Assembly: GCF_000815105.2 (NCBI RefSeq)
Contig: NZ_CP010310.2
Location: 1-64,000, forward strand
DNA from: Pandoraea pulmonicola
GTDB lineage: Bacteria; Pseudomonadota; Gammaproteobacteria; Burkholderiales; Burkholderiaceae
Direction: 5' to 3'
DNA: 64,000 nucleotides
Made by a program: the position numbers and the translations under genes. The notes beneath the pieces were generated by a model. That model made no database searches. It had not been told where the DNA came from and saw only the letters and a list, made by a program, of their open reading frames with translations. Positions 48,831-57,673 of this stretch are shown here, one piece after another (position 1 is the first letter of the stretch; each line of letters begins with the position of its first letter).

Positions 48831-49787
48831 ATGCTGAAAGTTGGGCAGGCCGAACACCGTCTGATCGGTGAATCGTCGGCGATATGTACTCTGAGAGCGA
48901 CGATCGACCGATTGGCGCCTACCACCGCGAGCGTGCTGATCGTCGGTGAAACGGGGAGCGGCAAGGAAGTCGTTGCCCGCTACCTTCACGAGAAGGGCCT
49001 CAATGCCGCAGGCCCCTTCGTTTCCGTAAATTGCGCTGCCATTCCGGAGGATCTCGCGGAGTCGCTGTTCTTCGGCCACGAGCGCGGCAGCTTCACCGGC
49101 GCGCATCGCGCCAGCGCGGGATATTTCGAGTCGGCGGCGAGCGGCACCATCCTGCTCGACGAAATCCAGGACATGCCGGCGGGGCTGCAGGTCAAGCTGC
49201 TCCGCGCGCTGGAAACGCGCACTGCGTTTCGCGTGGGGGGCACGGAGCCAGTGGCATTCAACACGCGCATCATCGCCGCAACGAACGGCAACCCGGCGCA
49301 CGCCACCCGCAAAGGCACCTTCCGCGAAGACCTCTTCTTCCGACTGGCCGCTTTCACGGTTTCGGTGCCGCCGTTGCGCCGCCGCGGAAATGACGTCTTT
49401 GCCCTGGCGGAAATGAAGTTATCCGAACTGAATGGCAAATGCGGAACGTCGAAGTCGTTTTCGAAGCGATCACTGCAGACCCTCGGCCGATATCATTGGC
49501 CAGGCAACGTGAGAGAGCTGCATAACGCCATCGAGCGCGCGTTTATCCTCGCCGACGACGAGCTCGAACTCGTGCCGTCACCGGGCCCCGGCGCGAAGGC
49601 CGTCTTCGAGGGCGGCATGGTGTCGATACCGGTCGGTGCTCCGCTTTTCGAGGCGCAGCAGTTCATGATTGCCTCCGCGTTGCGCCACTTCGACGGCGAC
49701 AAGCCGGCCGCCGCCAGATCGCTCGGCATCAGTCTGAAGACGCTGTACAACCGACTGGGGCGGATCGCACCACCCGACGCGTCTTGA
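48831..49787 (+). CDS. Receiver-less sigma-54-dependent activator
   Basis: The 318-residue protein consists of an AAA+ domain (VGETGSGKE near residue 38, GSFTGA near residue 84, DEIQDMPAGLQVKLLRALE near residue 107) and a Fis-type helix-turn-helix (LGISLKTLYNRLGR near the end). It lacks any sensory domain. Its start has a strong GGGAGGAATCG site. It is divergent from the NtrC-type gene, and the C-terminal helix is nearly the same in both proteins, so they may bind related sites. It could be controlled by a partner protein or by expression alone. Confidence 0.88.
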   Translation: MLKVGQAEHRLIGESSAICTLRATIDRLAPTTASVLIVGETGSGKEVVARYLHEKGLNAAGPFVSVNCAAIPEDLAESLFFGHERGSFTGAHRASAGYFESAASGTILLDEIQDMPAGLQVKLLRALETRTAFRVGGTEPVAFNTRIIAATNGNPAHATRKGTFREDLFFRLAAFTVSVPPLRRRGNDVFALAEMKLSELNGKCGTSKSFSKRSLQTLGRYHWPGNVRELHNAIERAFILADDELELVPSPGPGAKAVFEGGMVSIPVGAPLFEAQQFMIASALRHFDGDKPAAARSLGISLKTLYNRLGRIAPPDAS

Positions 49788-49853
49788 CGTGCGAGCGACC
49801 CGTGGCGCAGCACAGGTCGTCGGACGCGCTACGTAGGCTACATATGCGACGTA

Positions 49854-50483
49854 TCAGTGCCGTCGCGGAATCATCTTCTCTCTCGCCTGCTCGGCACGCG
49901 CCGCCCCGATCGCAGACTCCACGTGCTTTCTTTCCTCTGGCGGCGGCAGGACGGCCGGATAGCCCAGCGTATCGATCCACAGTTCGCGGGCCCAGCCCAT
50001 CGTGTGATACAGATGGCGATCCTCCTGCGTTTCCACGGCCGAGACAGCGTCCTGCAGCACCTTCTTGAGATCGCCCTCGGCATGTTCCGTGACGCTCGCC
50101 AGCAACGTCCAGTTCTGATGGTCCTTGGTCTCGGCGAGCACCACGCATTCCGCCGCGACGATCTCCGCGAGGGCGGCGTCGCCCGATTTGGCGGCGAGTT
50201 CAATCGCAGCCACGAGCGATGCGCCATGGTGCGCGACGATTTCCCGGCCCGGTGTGCGCTCGTCGAGGTTCATGTCCAGTGAGGAGAACACTTCCTCCAG
50301 CGCCTCCTGGTGTCCCCTCGTCTGCTTGAGGTACTCGTTCCATTCTTTCTCAAGGTCTGTATTTTTTACACACTTGAGGGCGGCGGTGTAGACCTTCTCG
50401 CCGCCCAGTTCCGTCTCATAGGCCTGATACAAAAGCTCACGGAAGCCTTGCTCGTTCGGCTGCTGCTTCTTGTGGGATGCCAT
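49854..50483 (-). CDS. Ferritin-like helical protein
   Basis: A 209-residue, all-helical cytoplasmic protein with a four-helix-bundle pattern: LLYQAYETELGGEKVYTAAL at 18-37, then EWNEYLKQTRGHQEALEEVF, a third helix with AEIVAAECVVLAETKDHQNW, and a fourth ending in TMGWARELWIDTLGY. Glutamate and histidine spacing suggests a metal- or redox-related ferritin-like fold, but a di-iron site is not certain. The ATG at 50483 has an AAGGAG site. It is divergent from an Nramp-like metal transporter 118 bases away, which supports a link to metal handling or oxidative stress. Confidence 0.7.
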   Translation of the reverse strand: MASHKKQQPNEQGFRELLYQAYETELGGEKVYTAALKCVKNTDLEKEWNEYLKQTRGHQEALEEVFSSLDMNLDERTPGREIVAHHGASLVAAIELAAKSGDAALAEIVAAECVVLAETKDHQNWTLLASVTEHAEGDLKKVLQDAVSAVETQEDRHLYHTMGWARELWIDTLGYPAVLPPPEERKHVESAIGAARAEQAREKMIPRRH

Positions 50484-50601
50484 GGTTTTCTCCTTCGTCA
50501 CGACGGTCGATGACCGCCTCGGACGCGATGTCACGCAAGGACCATGCCGACTTGCCGATGGCGCGTTAATTGCTAAGGTAGTTGAAAAGGGAGAGCGCAC
50601 C

Positions 50602-51909
50602 ATGAAAACGACAGAAGAAGCATCCGTCATGAACGGGAAGGCGCGCGATGGCGGCCGTCTGCGGTCGATGTTCCGTCGGTTGGGACCCGGCCTGCTGACC
50701 GGTGTGGCCGACGACGACCCGAGCGGCATCGCGACCTATACGCAGGCCGGATCGCAGTTCGGCAACAATGTGCTTTGGTCCGCGGTCATCACCATCCCGC
50801 TGATGGTGTGCATCCAGGTGGCGTCCGCCCACATCGGACGCGGCGCGGGCCACGGCATATTGGCGGAGGTCCGGAAGCACTACTCGCGCGCGACGGCGAT
50901 CGTGATTGCGACGCTCATCGTCATCGCGAACGTCATCAACGTCGGCGCCGATCTCGCGGCGATGGGTGACGCGACCGCGGAAGTCATCGGCGGGAAGAAT
51001 TACTGGTACGCGGTATTGTTCGCGGCGCTCACGCTGATTCTCCAGGTGAGGTTGAAGTACGAGGCATACGCGCGCTATTTGAAGTGGCTGACGCTCGCCC
51101 TGTTTGCCTACATCGCCAATCTGTTCGTGATCCATACCGATTGGCGCGCCGCGCTGCATGCCATCGTGCTGCCGTCGATCTCGCCGACGAAGGCGTATGC
51201 GACGACGCTGGTGGCGATTCTCGGCACCACGATCAGCCCTTACCTGTTCGTGTGGCAGTCGGCGCTCGAGGTCGAGGAGATCGAGGCGCGTGACGACGAG
51301 CACCCGGTGAAACACGCGGCGGCCGAGCACGATGCGCAGGAGAGGCGCATTCTGGCCGATACCTGGGTGGGCATGCTCACCTCCAACATTGTGGCGGCCT
51401 GCATCATGATGACGGCGGCTGCGGCGTTCTTCACGCATGGCGTTCACGACATCGAGTCGACAAGTCAGGCGGCGAGCGCGCTCGAACCGATCGCCGGAAA
51501 GTCGGCCAGGCTGCTTTTTTCTTTGGGACTCATCGGATGCGGGCTGCTCGCCATTCCGTCGCTGACCGGCAGTTCGGCCTACGCCATTGCGGGTGCGCTT
51601 CGGCAGCCTGCCGGCATGAGCCGGACGCCGCGCACCGCCAGGACCTTCTACGCAGTGATCGCGCTGTGCACGGTGGTCGGTGCGATCGTATGTTTCAGCC
51701 CGATCAACCCGATCAAGGCGCTGTACTGGAGCGCGGTCATCAACGGCGTGGTGGCCGTGCCATGCATGGTGATGGTCATGGTGCTGTCCTCGCGCGAGAA
51801 GGTGGTGGGGAAGATGAAGAACTCGCCGGCCATCGCGATCGGTGGATGGATTGCCACGGTGCTGATGACGGTGTGCGTGGTGGTGATGGGGTACACCATG
51901 GTCGCGTGA
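50602..51909 (+). CDS. Nramp-family divalent metal transporter, atypical site
   Basis: The 435-residue inner-membrane protein has about 11 hydrophobic helices and the Nramp/SLC11 order. The first helix carries Asp39-Pro-Ser-Gly (DDDPSGIATYTQAGSQFG) where classical MntH has DPGN. The helix-6 region reads GTTISPYLFVWQS, without the metal-binding methionine of the MPH motif. Substrate may thus differ from Mn or Fe; Mg-type Nramp relatives are known. A short cytoplasmic acidic-histidine loop (EEIEARDDEHPVKHAAAEH) follows. The ATG at 50602 has a GGGAGAG site. It is divergent from the ferritin-like gene. Confidence 0.85.
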   Translation: MKTTEEASVMNGKARDGGRLRSMFRRLGPGLLTGVADDDPSGIATYTQAGSQFGNNVLWSAVITIPLMVCIQVASAHIGRGAGHGILAEVRKHYSRATAIVIATLIVIANVINVGADLAAMGDATAEVIGGKNYWYAVLFAALTLILQVRLKYEAYARYLKWLTLALFAYIANLFVIHTDWRAALHAIVLPSISPTKAYATTLVAILGTTISPYLFVWQSALEVEEIEARDDEHPVKHAAAEHDAQERRILADTWVGMLTSNIVAACIMMTAAAAFFTHGVHDIESTSQAASALEPIAGKSARLLFSLGLIGCGLLAIPSLTGSSAYAIAGALRQPAGMSRTPRTARTFYAVIALCTVVGAIVCFSPINPIKALYWSAVINGVVAVPCMVMVMVLSSREKVVGKMKNSPAIAIGGWIATVLMTVCVVVMGYTMVA

Positions 51910-51930
51910 AGCGTGAAGCGTGAAGCGTGG
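51904..51930 (+). repeat. Short tandem repeat GCGTGAA
   Basis: Three perfect copies of the seven-base unit GCGTGAA and a partial fourth begin at the stop of the transporter gene. It is a possible slippage site; no function is evident. Confidence 0.8.
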
Positions 51931-52050
51931 GGCGCGGGGTGTGGGAGCGAAATGCCGGCCGACCGGATGAGCGCGTAACATACCGGACATCGCTTTCCCC
52001 GCTTCTTCCGCATCCTCGTTCTGCCAAGGCAGTTTTCCCCATCGCCCACA

Positions 52051-52872
52051 TTGCCACAGAAAAACACTGTGCCTGACTCCCGACTGCAACCCCTCGATAT
52101 CTTTGAACATAACCGCGCCGCATGGAACCGTCAGGCAACCCGGCAGGGCGAATGGTCGCGGCCGGTAAGCGCCGAAGTGATCGCCGCCGCACGCCGTGGC
52201 GAGTGGACCGTGCATCTGACGCCATCGGCCCTTCCCCGCGACTGGCTGCCCGACGACGTGCACGGTTTGCGCATTCTGTGCCTTGCCTCCGCAGGCGGCC
52301 AGCAAGCCCCCGTCCTCAGTGCGGCGGGCGCGGACGTCACCGTGTTCGACGCCTCGCCCGCGCAATTGGCGCAGGACGAAACCGTGGCGCGCCGCGATGG
52401 CCTCGCGCTCACGACCGTCGAAGGCGATATGCGCGATCTTTCGGTGTTCGACGCGCAGACGTTCGACTACGTCTTTCACCCGATTTCCAACCTGTACGTG
52501 CCGGACGTTCGTCCGGTTTGGCGAGAGTGCTTCCGTGTACTGCGTCATGGCGGACGACTGCTCAGCAGCTTCTTCAATCCGGTGGTGTTCGTCGCGGATC
52601 GCAACGCCGATGATTTTGCGCAGGGCATCATTCGCCCGCGGTTTCGCATCCCTTACGCCGACGTGCGCGATCTCACGTCGTTGGAGATGGCCGAGAAACA
52701 ATCGCGGGGCGAAGCGCTGGTATTCGGTCACAGCCTGACGGAACAGATCGGCGGCCAGCTGGAAGCGGGGTTCGTCCTCAAAGGCTTCGTGGAAGACGAA
52801 CAGCCGAACCCGCGCTTCGTCATCGACAAATTCCTGCCGACGTTTCTCGCGACCTGCGCGGTGAAGCCGTAG
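52051..52872 (+). CDS. Class I SAM-dependent methyltransferase
   Basis: The 273-residue protein has the Rossmann-fold methyltransferase pattern. The SAM-binding motif I region reads RILCLASAGGQQAPVLSAAG near residue 72, then VTVFDASPAQLAQDE, motif DLSVFDAQTFDYVFHPISN and a helix with FRVLRHGGRLL. It resembles small-molecule methyltransferases of the UbiE-like type. The start is uncertain: TTG at 52051 or GTG at 52069; neither has a good ribosome site. The substrate cannot be told from sequence or neighbours. Confidence 0.8.
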   Translation: MPQKNTVPDSRLQPLDIFEHNRAAWNRQATRQGEWSRPVSAEVIAAARRGEWTVHLTPSALPRDWLPDDVHGLRILCLASAGGQQAPVLSAAGADVTVFDASPAQLAQDETVARRDGLALTTVEGDMRDLSVFDAQTFDYVFHPISNLYVPDVRPVWRECFRVLRHGGRLLSSFFNPVVFVADRNADDFAQGIIRPRFRIPYADVRDLTSLEMAEKQSRGEALVFGHSLTEQIGGQLEAGFVLKGFVEDEQPNPRFVIDKFLPTFLATCAVKP

Positions 52873-52946
52873 TCGTCTGTTGCCGGCGCGAACAGGACGC
52901 ATCGGGACGCATCTCATCGTCGCCCCGGCATGCGCTGCCGTCGTAT

Positions 52947-54953
52947 TCAGCCCGTCGACTTCATCAGTCGCCAGAACGTCGTGCGGCTGATACCCAGCGC
53001 GCGGGCCGCCGCCGCGCGATTGCCCGCCGCCGCCTCCAACGCGGCGAGCGCAGCCGCGCGGGTGATCGGCGCATGCGGCGCATCGGTCCCGCGCGTCGCG
53101 TCCTGTTTGTTCTGCTGCACGTCGTGACGCGGTCCTTGCAGACGGGATAACTCCGGAAACACCTCGTGCAGCGCCTGCGCCTGCTGCGCCACGTCGCCGT
53201 CGAGATAGATCGCGGCGCGGGCCAGCAGATTCTCCAGCTCGCGCACATTCCCGGGCCAGTCATAGTGGTCGAACAGCGGCGCCAGCGCGTTGAGAATCCG
53301 CGCGGAGGCGCGCACGTCGAGCCCGTATTGCGCAGCGTTGCGCGCGAGCAGCGTGCGCGCCAACTGACGGATGTCGGCGCGTCGCTCGCGCAGCGCGGGC
53401 AACGCGATTTGCAGCAGGTTTAAACGGAAATACAGGTCGGCGCGGAAACGCCCCTCGGCGACGAGTGCGTTCAGGTCCCGATGCGTGGCGGCAATGACGC
53501 GCACGTCGACCGGCACCGGACGCCCGGAGCCCAGCCGCATCACTTCCCGCTCCTGCAACACCCGCAGCAACCGGCTTTGCAAGGCGGCAGGCATTTCGCC
53601 GATCTCGTCGAGGAAGATCGTGCCCGTATGCGCGATCTCGAACAGACCCGCCTTGCCGCCGCGCCGGGCGCCGGTGAAGGCGCCTTCGTCGTGCCCGAAG
53701 AGCTCGCTTTCGATGAGTCCTTCGGGCAGCGCCGCGCAGTTGAACGCGACGAACGGATTGCCGCGCCGGGCGCTCGCGTTGTGAATGCCCTGTGCGACGA
53801 GTTCCTTGCCCGTGCCGCTCTCGCCCGTCAGCAGCACCGTGGCATCGTGCGAGGCCCCGGCGCGGGCGAGTCGCTTCACGCGCTCGATCTGTGGTGAGGC
53901 GCCCTCGAACTCGTCGAGTTCGTGTCTCGCGACGAGATGCCTGGGCCGCTGGGTCGTGCGCAACGACCGGTCGATGCGCTGTGCCATCTGCGCGTCCTGC
54001 ACCGTGACGACCGCACCGGCGCGCAGGCCGTGCTCGTGGATCGGCACGCAGCTCACGATGAATGGGCGCGAATCGATATGCGCCAGACGTTCCTCGATGG
54101 CGACGCCGCCTTCGGACAACTCGCGCAGCAACGGACCGAGCTTTCGCGTCAGCTCGAACTGACGCTCACCTGCCGTCGCCATGCGCTCTTCGTCCACGCC
54201 AAGCAGCGAGAACATCGCCGGGTTCACAGCTTCGAGTTGTCCGTTCTCGTCGAATGCCGCGACGCCGTCGCGCATGTGCGCGACGATGGTGTTCAGGCGC
54301 ATGCGCTTCGCTTCCTTCTCGCGGCTCACCCGTGCGAGCTCGACGGAGCGCTCGAACGCCTCTTCCACCGCCCCGAGCGAATAGAGGAAGACGTGCTCCA
54401 GACCCACTTCCTGCGCGAGATCGCATGCCATGCCCGGGCCGATGATGACCTTGCAGCCCTGCGCCGCGAGCGTATCGACGGCGGCCTTCACTTCGCCCAC
54501 GGAGCGATAGGCGTGCTGACGCAACTGGATCTTCAGCAACTGACCGAGATCGTCGAGCTCACGCGAGACCGTTTCGTGGAGCACGAGTCCCAGCGGGCTG
54601 TCGGGCCACGTCGTCGTGGCGCGCGTGATCGCGCTGAGCACGTCGAAGCCATTGACCTTCACGGTGACCACCGGCACGGACAGGTTTTCACGCAGATACG
54701 CGCCGTTCGAGCCGGCGGCCAGCACCACGTCGACGGCACCCGATTCCACGTACGGCTGCAGCGCGGCGACGGCCGCGCCATACCCCTCGCGCACGGAATA
54801 AAAGCGCGCGCGATCGGTGTAGCGCGGCGCGACGGTTTCGCACAACGTCTGCAAGCGGCTGATGCTCACGAGCGCAATGCCCGGACGGCGGCTGCGCGGA
54901 TCGAGGGGCGCGGCGTGGCGAGGCGGCTCGGTACCGGTCAGGGCGGGGGGCAT
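52947..54953 (-). CDS. PrpR-type sigma-54 regulator
   Basis: The 668-residue protein has a PrpR_N sensory domain (about 20-195; [36 protein letters not shown]), a PAS domain (about 210-310), a sigma-54 AAA+ domain ([26 protein letters not shown]) and a Fis-type helix ([13 protein letters not shown]). PrpR proteins sense a small organic acid such as 2-methylcitrate. The neighbouring target, however, is not a complete prp operon, so the ligand may differ. The ATG at 54953 has a GGAGAC site; the frame opens upstream to 55049. It is divergent from a lyase gene with a perfect sigma-54 promoter, and palindromic GAAAC/GTTTC sites lie between them. Confidence 0.88.
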   Translation of the reverse strand: MPPALTGTEPPRHAAPLDPRSRRPGIALVSISRLQTLCETVAPRYTDRARFYSVREGYGAAVAALQPYVESGAVDVVLAAGSNGAYLRENLSVPVVTVKVNGFDVLSAITRATTTWPDSPLGLVLHETVSRELDDLGQLLKIQLRQHAYRSVGEVKAAVDTLAAQGCKVIIGPGMACDLAQEVGLEHVFLYSLGAVEEAFERSVELARVSREKEAKRMRLNTIVAHMRDGVAAFDENGQLEAVNPAMFSLLGVDEERMATAGERQFELTRKLGPLLRELSEGGVAIEERLAHIDSRPFIVSCVPIHEHGLRAGAVVTVQDAQMAQRIDRSLRTTQRPRHLVARHELDEFEGASPQIERVKRLARAGASHDATVLLTGESGTGKELVAQGIHNASARRGNPFVAFNCAALPEGLIESELFGHDEGAFTGARRGGKAGLFEIAHTGTIFLDEIGEMPAALQSRLLRVLQEREVMRLGSGRPVPVDVRVIAATHRDLNALVAEGRFRADLYFRLNLLQIALPALRERRADIRQLARTLLARNAAQYGLDVRASARILNALAPLFDHYDWPGNVRELENLLARAAIYLDGDVAQQAQALHEVFPELSRLQGPRHDVQQNKQDATRGTDAPHAPITRAAALAALEAAAGNRAAAARALGISRTTFWRLMKSTG

Positions 54954-54976
54954 GGCGATGTCTCCGTACGGCAGGG

Positions 54977-55017
54977 TGAAACGTTTCGGAAGGCGTTTCA
55001 TTGGTGTTTCATGAAAC
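54977..55017. promoter_or_regulatory. GAAAC/GTTTC palindromic operator cluster
   Basis: Within 41 bases lie five GAAAC or GTTTC half-sites. They form the perfect palindromes GAAACGTTTC (54978-54987) and GTTTCATGAAAC (55006-55017), with a lone GTTTC at 54995. They sit directly before the PrpR-type gene and about 110 bases upstream of the sigma-54 promoter, where an enhancer-binding protein would act. Confidence 0.7.
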
Positions 55018-55125
55018 GTTCCAACGAATTTCCCCGAATTCTGCCACAACCGAAAAAGTGGGGCATCGATCGCAATTCTTTGTTTTCATGGGGAAATGTC
55101 CGGTGTTATCAAATCCGGCTTCAGC

Positions 55126-55140
55126 TGGCACGCACATTGC
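55126..55140 (+). promoter_or_regulatory. Sigma-54 promoter of the lyase gene
   Basis: TGGCACGCACATTGC matches the -24/-12 consensus TGGCACG-N4-TTGC with no mismatch. It lies 39 bases before the start codon of the lyase gene and downstream of the putative activator sites. Confidence 0.88.
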
Positions 55141-55178
55141 AGACGGTTATGCCATTTACCGATATGGAGATGTTTGTC

Positions 55179-56060
55179 ATGACCACTGCGACTGCCCAGC
55201 GCCGCGCCGAATTCCGCCGCAAGGTCGAAGCCCGCCACGGCCTGCTCGTACCGGGCGCGTTCAACGCCCTTTCCGCCCGCGTCATCGAAGACGCGGGATT
55301 CGAAGCGCTTTACCTCACCGGGGCCGGCGTGACCAACATGTCGCTCGGCCTGCCCGACCTCGCCTTCGTGGGACTGGCGGAGATGGCCGAGCACACGGCG
55401 CGCGTACGCGACGCCGTTTCGCTGCCGATCATCGTGGACGCCGACACGGGCTACGGCAATGCGCTGAACGTGCGTCACGCCGTGCGCGTGCTCGAGCGCA
55501 GCGGCGCGGACGCCATCCAGTTCGAAGATCAGGTGTTGCCGAAGAAGTGCGGCCATTTCAATGGCAAGGCCGTGGTCGGCACGCAGGAGATGGCCGGCAA
55601 GATTCGCGCTGCCGTCGATGCGCGCGAGGACGCCAACCTGCAGATCATCGCCCGCACCGACGCTGTGGCCGTCGAGGGCATCGAAGCCGCCATCGAGCGC
55701 GGTCATCGCTTGATCGAGGCCGGCGCCGACATCCTGTTCATCGAGGCGACGCGAACGCTCGCCGATATCGAGCGTCTGCCCACGCTGTTCGAGCGCCCGC
55801 AACTGATCAACATCGTGATCGGCGGCAAGACGCCGACGCAATCGCAGCCACGCCTGGCCGAACTCGGCTACGGCATCGTGCTGTATGCCAACGCCGCGCT
55901 GCAAAGCGCGGTACTCGGCATGCAGAAGGCATTGGGTACGCTGCGCAGCACGGGGCGTCTGGACGAAGACCCGTCGCTCGTGGTGCCCTTCGCGGAGCGT
56001 CAGCGCCTGGTGAACAAGCCGTTCTACGACGAACTCGACAAGCGATACGAGGTCGAGTGA
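55179..56060 (+). CDS. Isocitrate lyase/PEP mutase family enzyme
   Basis: The 293-residue enzyme is of the isocitrate lyase / phosphoenolpyruvate mutase superfamily, which cleaves or forms C-C or C-P bonds of 2-oxo or 2-hydroxy acids with Mg. Key segments are LLVPGAFNALSARVIEDAGF, the metal-site DADTGYGNALNV, the catalytic loop PKKCGHFNGKAVV and ARTDAVAVEG. It resembles methylisocitrate lyase (PrpB), oxaloacetate decarboxylase or dimethylmalate lyase types; the loop reads KKCGHF rather than KRCGH of classical PrpB. The ATG at 55179 has a GGAGA site; 55149 is an alternative. No methylcitrate synthase or dehydratase accompanies it. A dicarboxylate-type transporter gene follows 149 bases later. 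Confidence 0.85.
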   Translation: MTTATAQRRAEFRRKVEARHGLLVPGAFNALSARVIEDAGFEALYLTGAGVTNMSLGLPDLAFVGLAEMAEHTARVRDAVSLPIIVDADTGYGNALNVRHAVRVLERSGADAIQFEDQVLPKKCGHFNGKAVVGTQEMAGKIRAAVDAREDANLQIIARTDAVAVEGIEAAIERGHRLIEAGADILFIEATRTLADIERLPTLFERPQLINIVIGGKTPTQSQPRLAELGYGIVLYANAALQSAVLGMQKALGTLRSTGRLDEDPSLVVPFAERQRLVNKPFYDELDKRYEVE

Positions 56061-56209
56061 CGGTCGGCCTTCGCCCTCGGCGACTCCCTTGGCGCGGCGC
56101 ATCGTCGATGCACGGTCGCTCGCCGCGCCGCATATATTCCCCCCGCAGTCCGGCAGTACCCGCATCACGGCAGTACCGCAGCTGCATCACACAAAAGTAA
56201 CGGAGACAG

Positions 56210-57550
56210 ATGGTGACGCCCTCCTCGGATTCCCTTGCCGCGCGCCCCACGGGCCACGTTGGCGCTTCGCAAACCCAGACGGCTGCCGAGCGCACGCCGG
56301 TCAGAATCGGCTCAATCGTCGGTGGCCTCGCGGGCAACCTGATCGAGTGGTACGACTTTCTGGCGTACAGCATCTTTTCGATCTACTTCGCGAAAGCGTT
56401 CTTCCCGGGCGACAACCCGACGGTCCAGCTCATGAACACGGCGGCGATTGCGGCCGTCGGCTATGTGGCGCGTCCGCTCGGCAGCTGGTTGATCGGCCTC
56501 TATGCCGACCGGCGTGGGCGCAAGGCGGCGCTCACCGGCTCGGTGCTCGCGATGAGCGTCGGCTCGATGATGATTGCGCTGACACCCGGCTACGCGACCA
56601 TCGGCATCTTCGCCCCGGTCGTGCTGATCGCCGCGCGGTTGCTGCAAGGTCTGTCGATGGGTGGCGAGTACGGCACGAGCGCTACGTATCTGAGTGAAGT
56701 CGCACCGGAGAACCGCAAGGGTTTCTTTCTCGGCTTCCTGCAGGTGAGCGTGGTCGCCGGTCAGCTCGTCGCGCTCGGCCTCATGATGCTCATGCAGCGT
56801 GTGCTGCTCACCGCCGAACAGATCGAGCATTGGGGCTGGCGCATTCCGTTCGTCATCGGCGGCGTGCTGGCCCTGTTCGCGCTGTACATGCGTCGTAACG
56901 TGACGGAGAGCGAGGCGTTCGTGGACAGCGCGAAGAAGCGCGAGTCATCGATTGCACGGGAGGTTTTCGCGCACTGGCGCCAGATCCTGCTCGCCATCGG
57001 CATCACCATCGGCGGCACGGTCGCGTTCTACACGTTCACCGTCTACATGCAGAAGTTCCTGGTGAACACCGTGGGGTTGTCGAAGGAGTCGTCGACGTTC
57101 GTGTCGACACTGGCGCTGCTGCTCTACATGCCGCTGCAACCGCTGTTCGGGTTGTTGTCGGACGTGATCGGACGTCGCAAGGTGCTGATGATCTTTGGCG
57201 TGAGCACGACGCTGTTCTCGGTGCCGCTGTTCACCGCGCTCAGCCACACCAAGGATCCTGTGGCGGCGTTCGCGCTGTCGTTCGCGGGGCTTGTGATGCT
57301 CTCGGGCTTTACGTCGGTGCACATGCTCGCCAAGACGGAGCTGTTTCCGCCGCGTATCCGTGCGCTGGCAGTGGGCTTCCCGTACGCGCTGACGACGGCG
57401 ATCCTTGGTGGCACGACGGAGTTCGTTGCGCTGCGCTTCAAGGCGAGCGGTCACGAATCGTACTTTTACTGGTACGTGACGATCTGCGCGGCCATCTCGC
57501 TCATCGTCTATCTGAAGATGCCCGAAACGCGCGGCCGGAAATTCGACTGA
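56210..57550 (+). CDS. MFS transporter, metabolite:H+ symporter (MHS) family
   Basis: The 446-residue inner-membrane protein has 12 hydrophobic segments and the signatures of the MHS branch: GNLIEWYDFLAYSIFSIYFA near residue 42, the loop DRRGRKAALTGS near residue 102 and the second DVIGRRKVLM. It is closest in pattern to alpha-ketoglutarate or related organic-acid permeases. The ATG has a CGGAGAC site. It lies downstream of the lyase gene in the same direction and probably imports that enzyme's substrate or a precursor. Part of this gene is duplicated at about 59.3 kb. Confidence 0.88.
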   Translation: MVTPSSDSLAARPTGHVGASQTQTAAERTPVRIGSIVGGLAGNLIEWYDFLAYSIFSIYFAKAFFPGDNPTVQLMNTAAIAAVGYVARPLGSWLIGLYADRRGRKAALTGSVLAMSVGSMMIALTPGYATIGIFAPVVLIAARLLQGLSMGGEYGTSATYLSEVAPENRKGFFLGFLQVSVVAGQLVALGLMMLMQRVLLTAEQIEHWGWRIPFVIGGVLALFALYMRRNVTESEAFVDSAKKRESSIAREVFAHWRQILLAIGITIGGTVAFYTFTVYMQKFLVNTVGLSKESSTFVSTLALLLYMPLQPLFGLLSDVIGRRKVLMIFGVSTTLFSVPLFTALSHTKDPVAAFALSFAGLVMLSGFTSVHMLAKTELFPPRIRALAVGFPYALTTAILGGTTEFVALRFKASGHESYFYWYVTICAAISLIVYLKMPETRGRKFD

Positions 57551-57576
57551 CGCCGGCGGATGAAAAGTCCTTTCGT

Positions 57577-57652
57577 CCCGGGGTGTAAACGGAAAAAGGC
57601 AGAAGCGCTTACGCTCCTCTGCCTTTGAATTTCTGGTGTCCGGCGCAGGAAT
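57577..57652 (+). repeat. Left copy of the tRNA-Leu 3'-end/terminator repeat (candidate att scar)
   Basis: This stretch (GTGTAAACGGAAAAAGGCAG onward) closely repeats 61969-62043, in the same orientation. It includes the terminator stem AAAGGCAGAAGCG / CGCTCCTCTGCCTTT at 57593-57627. It ends with TGGTGTCCGGCGCAGGA, a degraded copy of the tRNA-Leu 3' end. It acts as a terminator for the MFS gene now. The two copies bracket the effector cluster. Confidence 0.7.
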
Positions 57653-57673
57653 CCGCAGGTCTTGCCGCAGCCG

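Noticed and set aside
53922..55178. A long plus-strand frame running into the lyase gene from within the PrpR-type gene
   Set aside because: Upstream of 55149 it is antisense to a certain gene and reads as His/Arg-rich low-quality protein. The sigma-54 promoter at 55126 and the ribosome site at 55165 fix the start at 55179.
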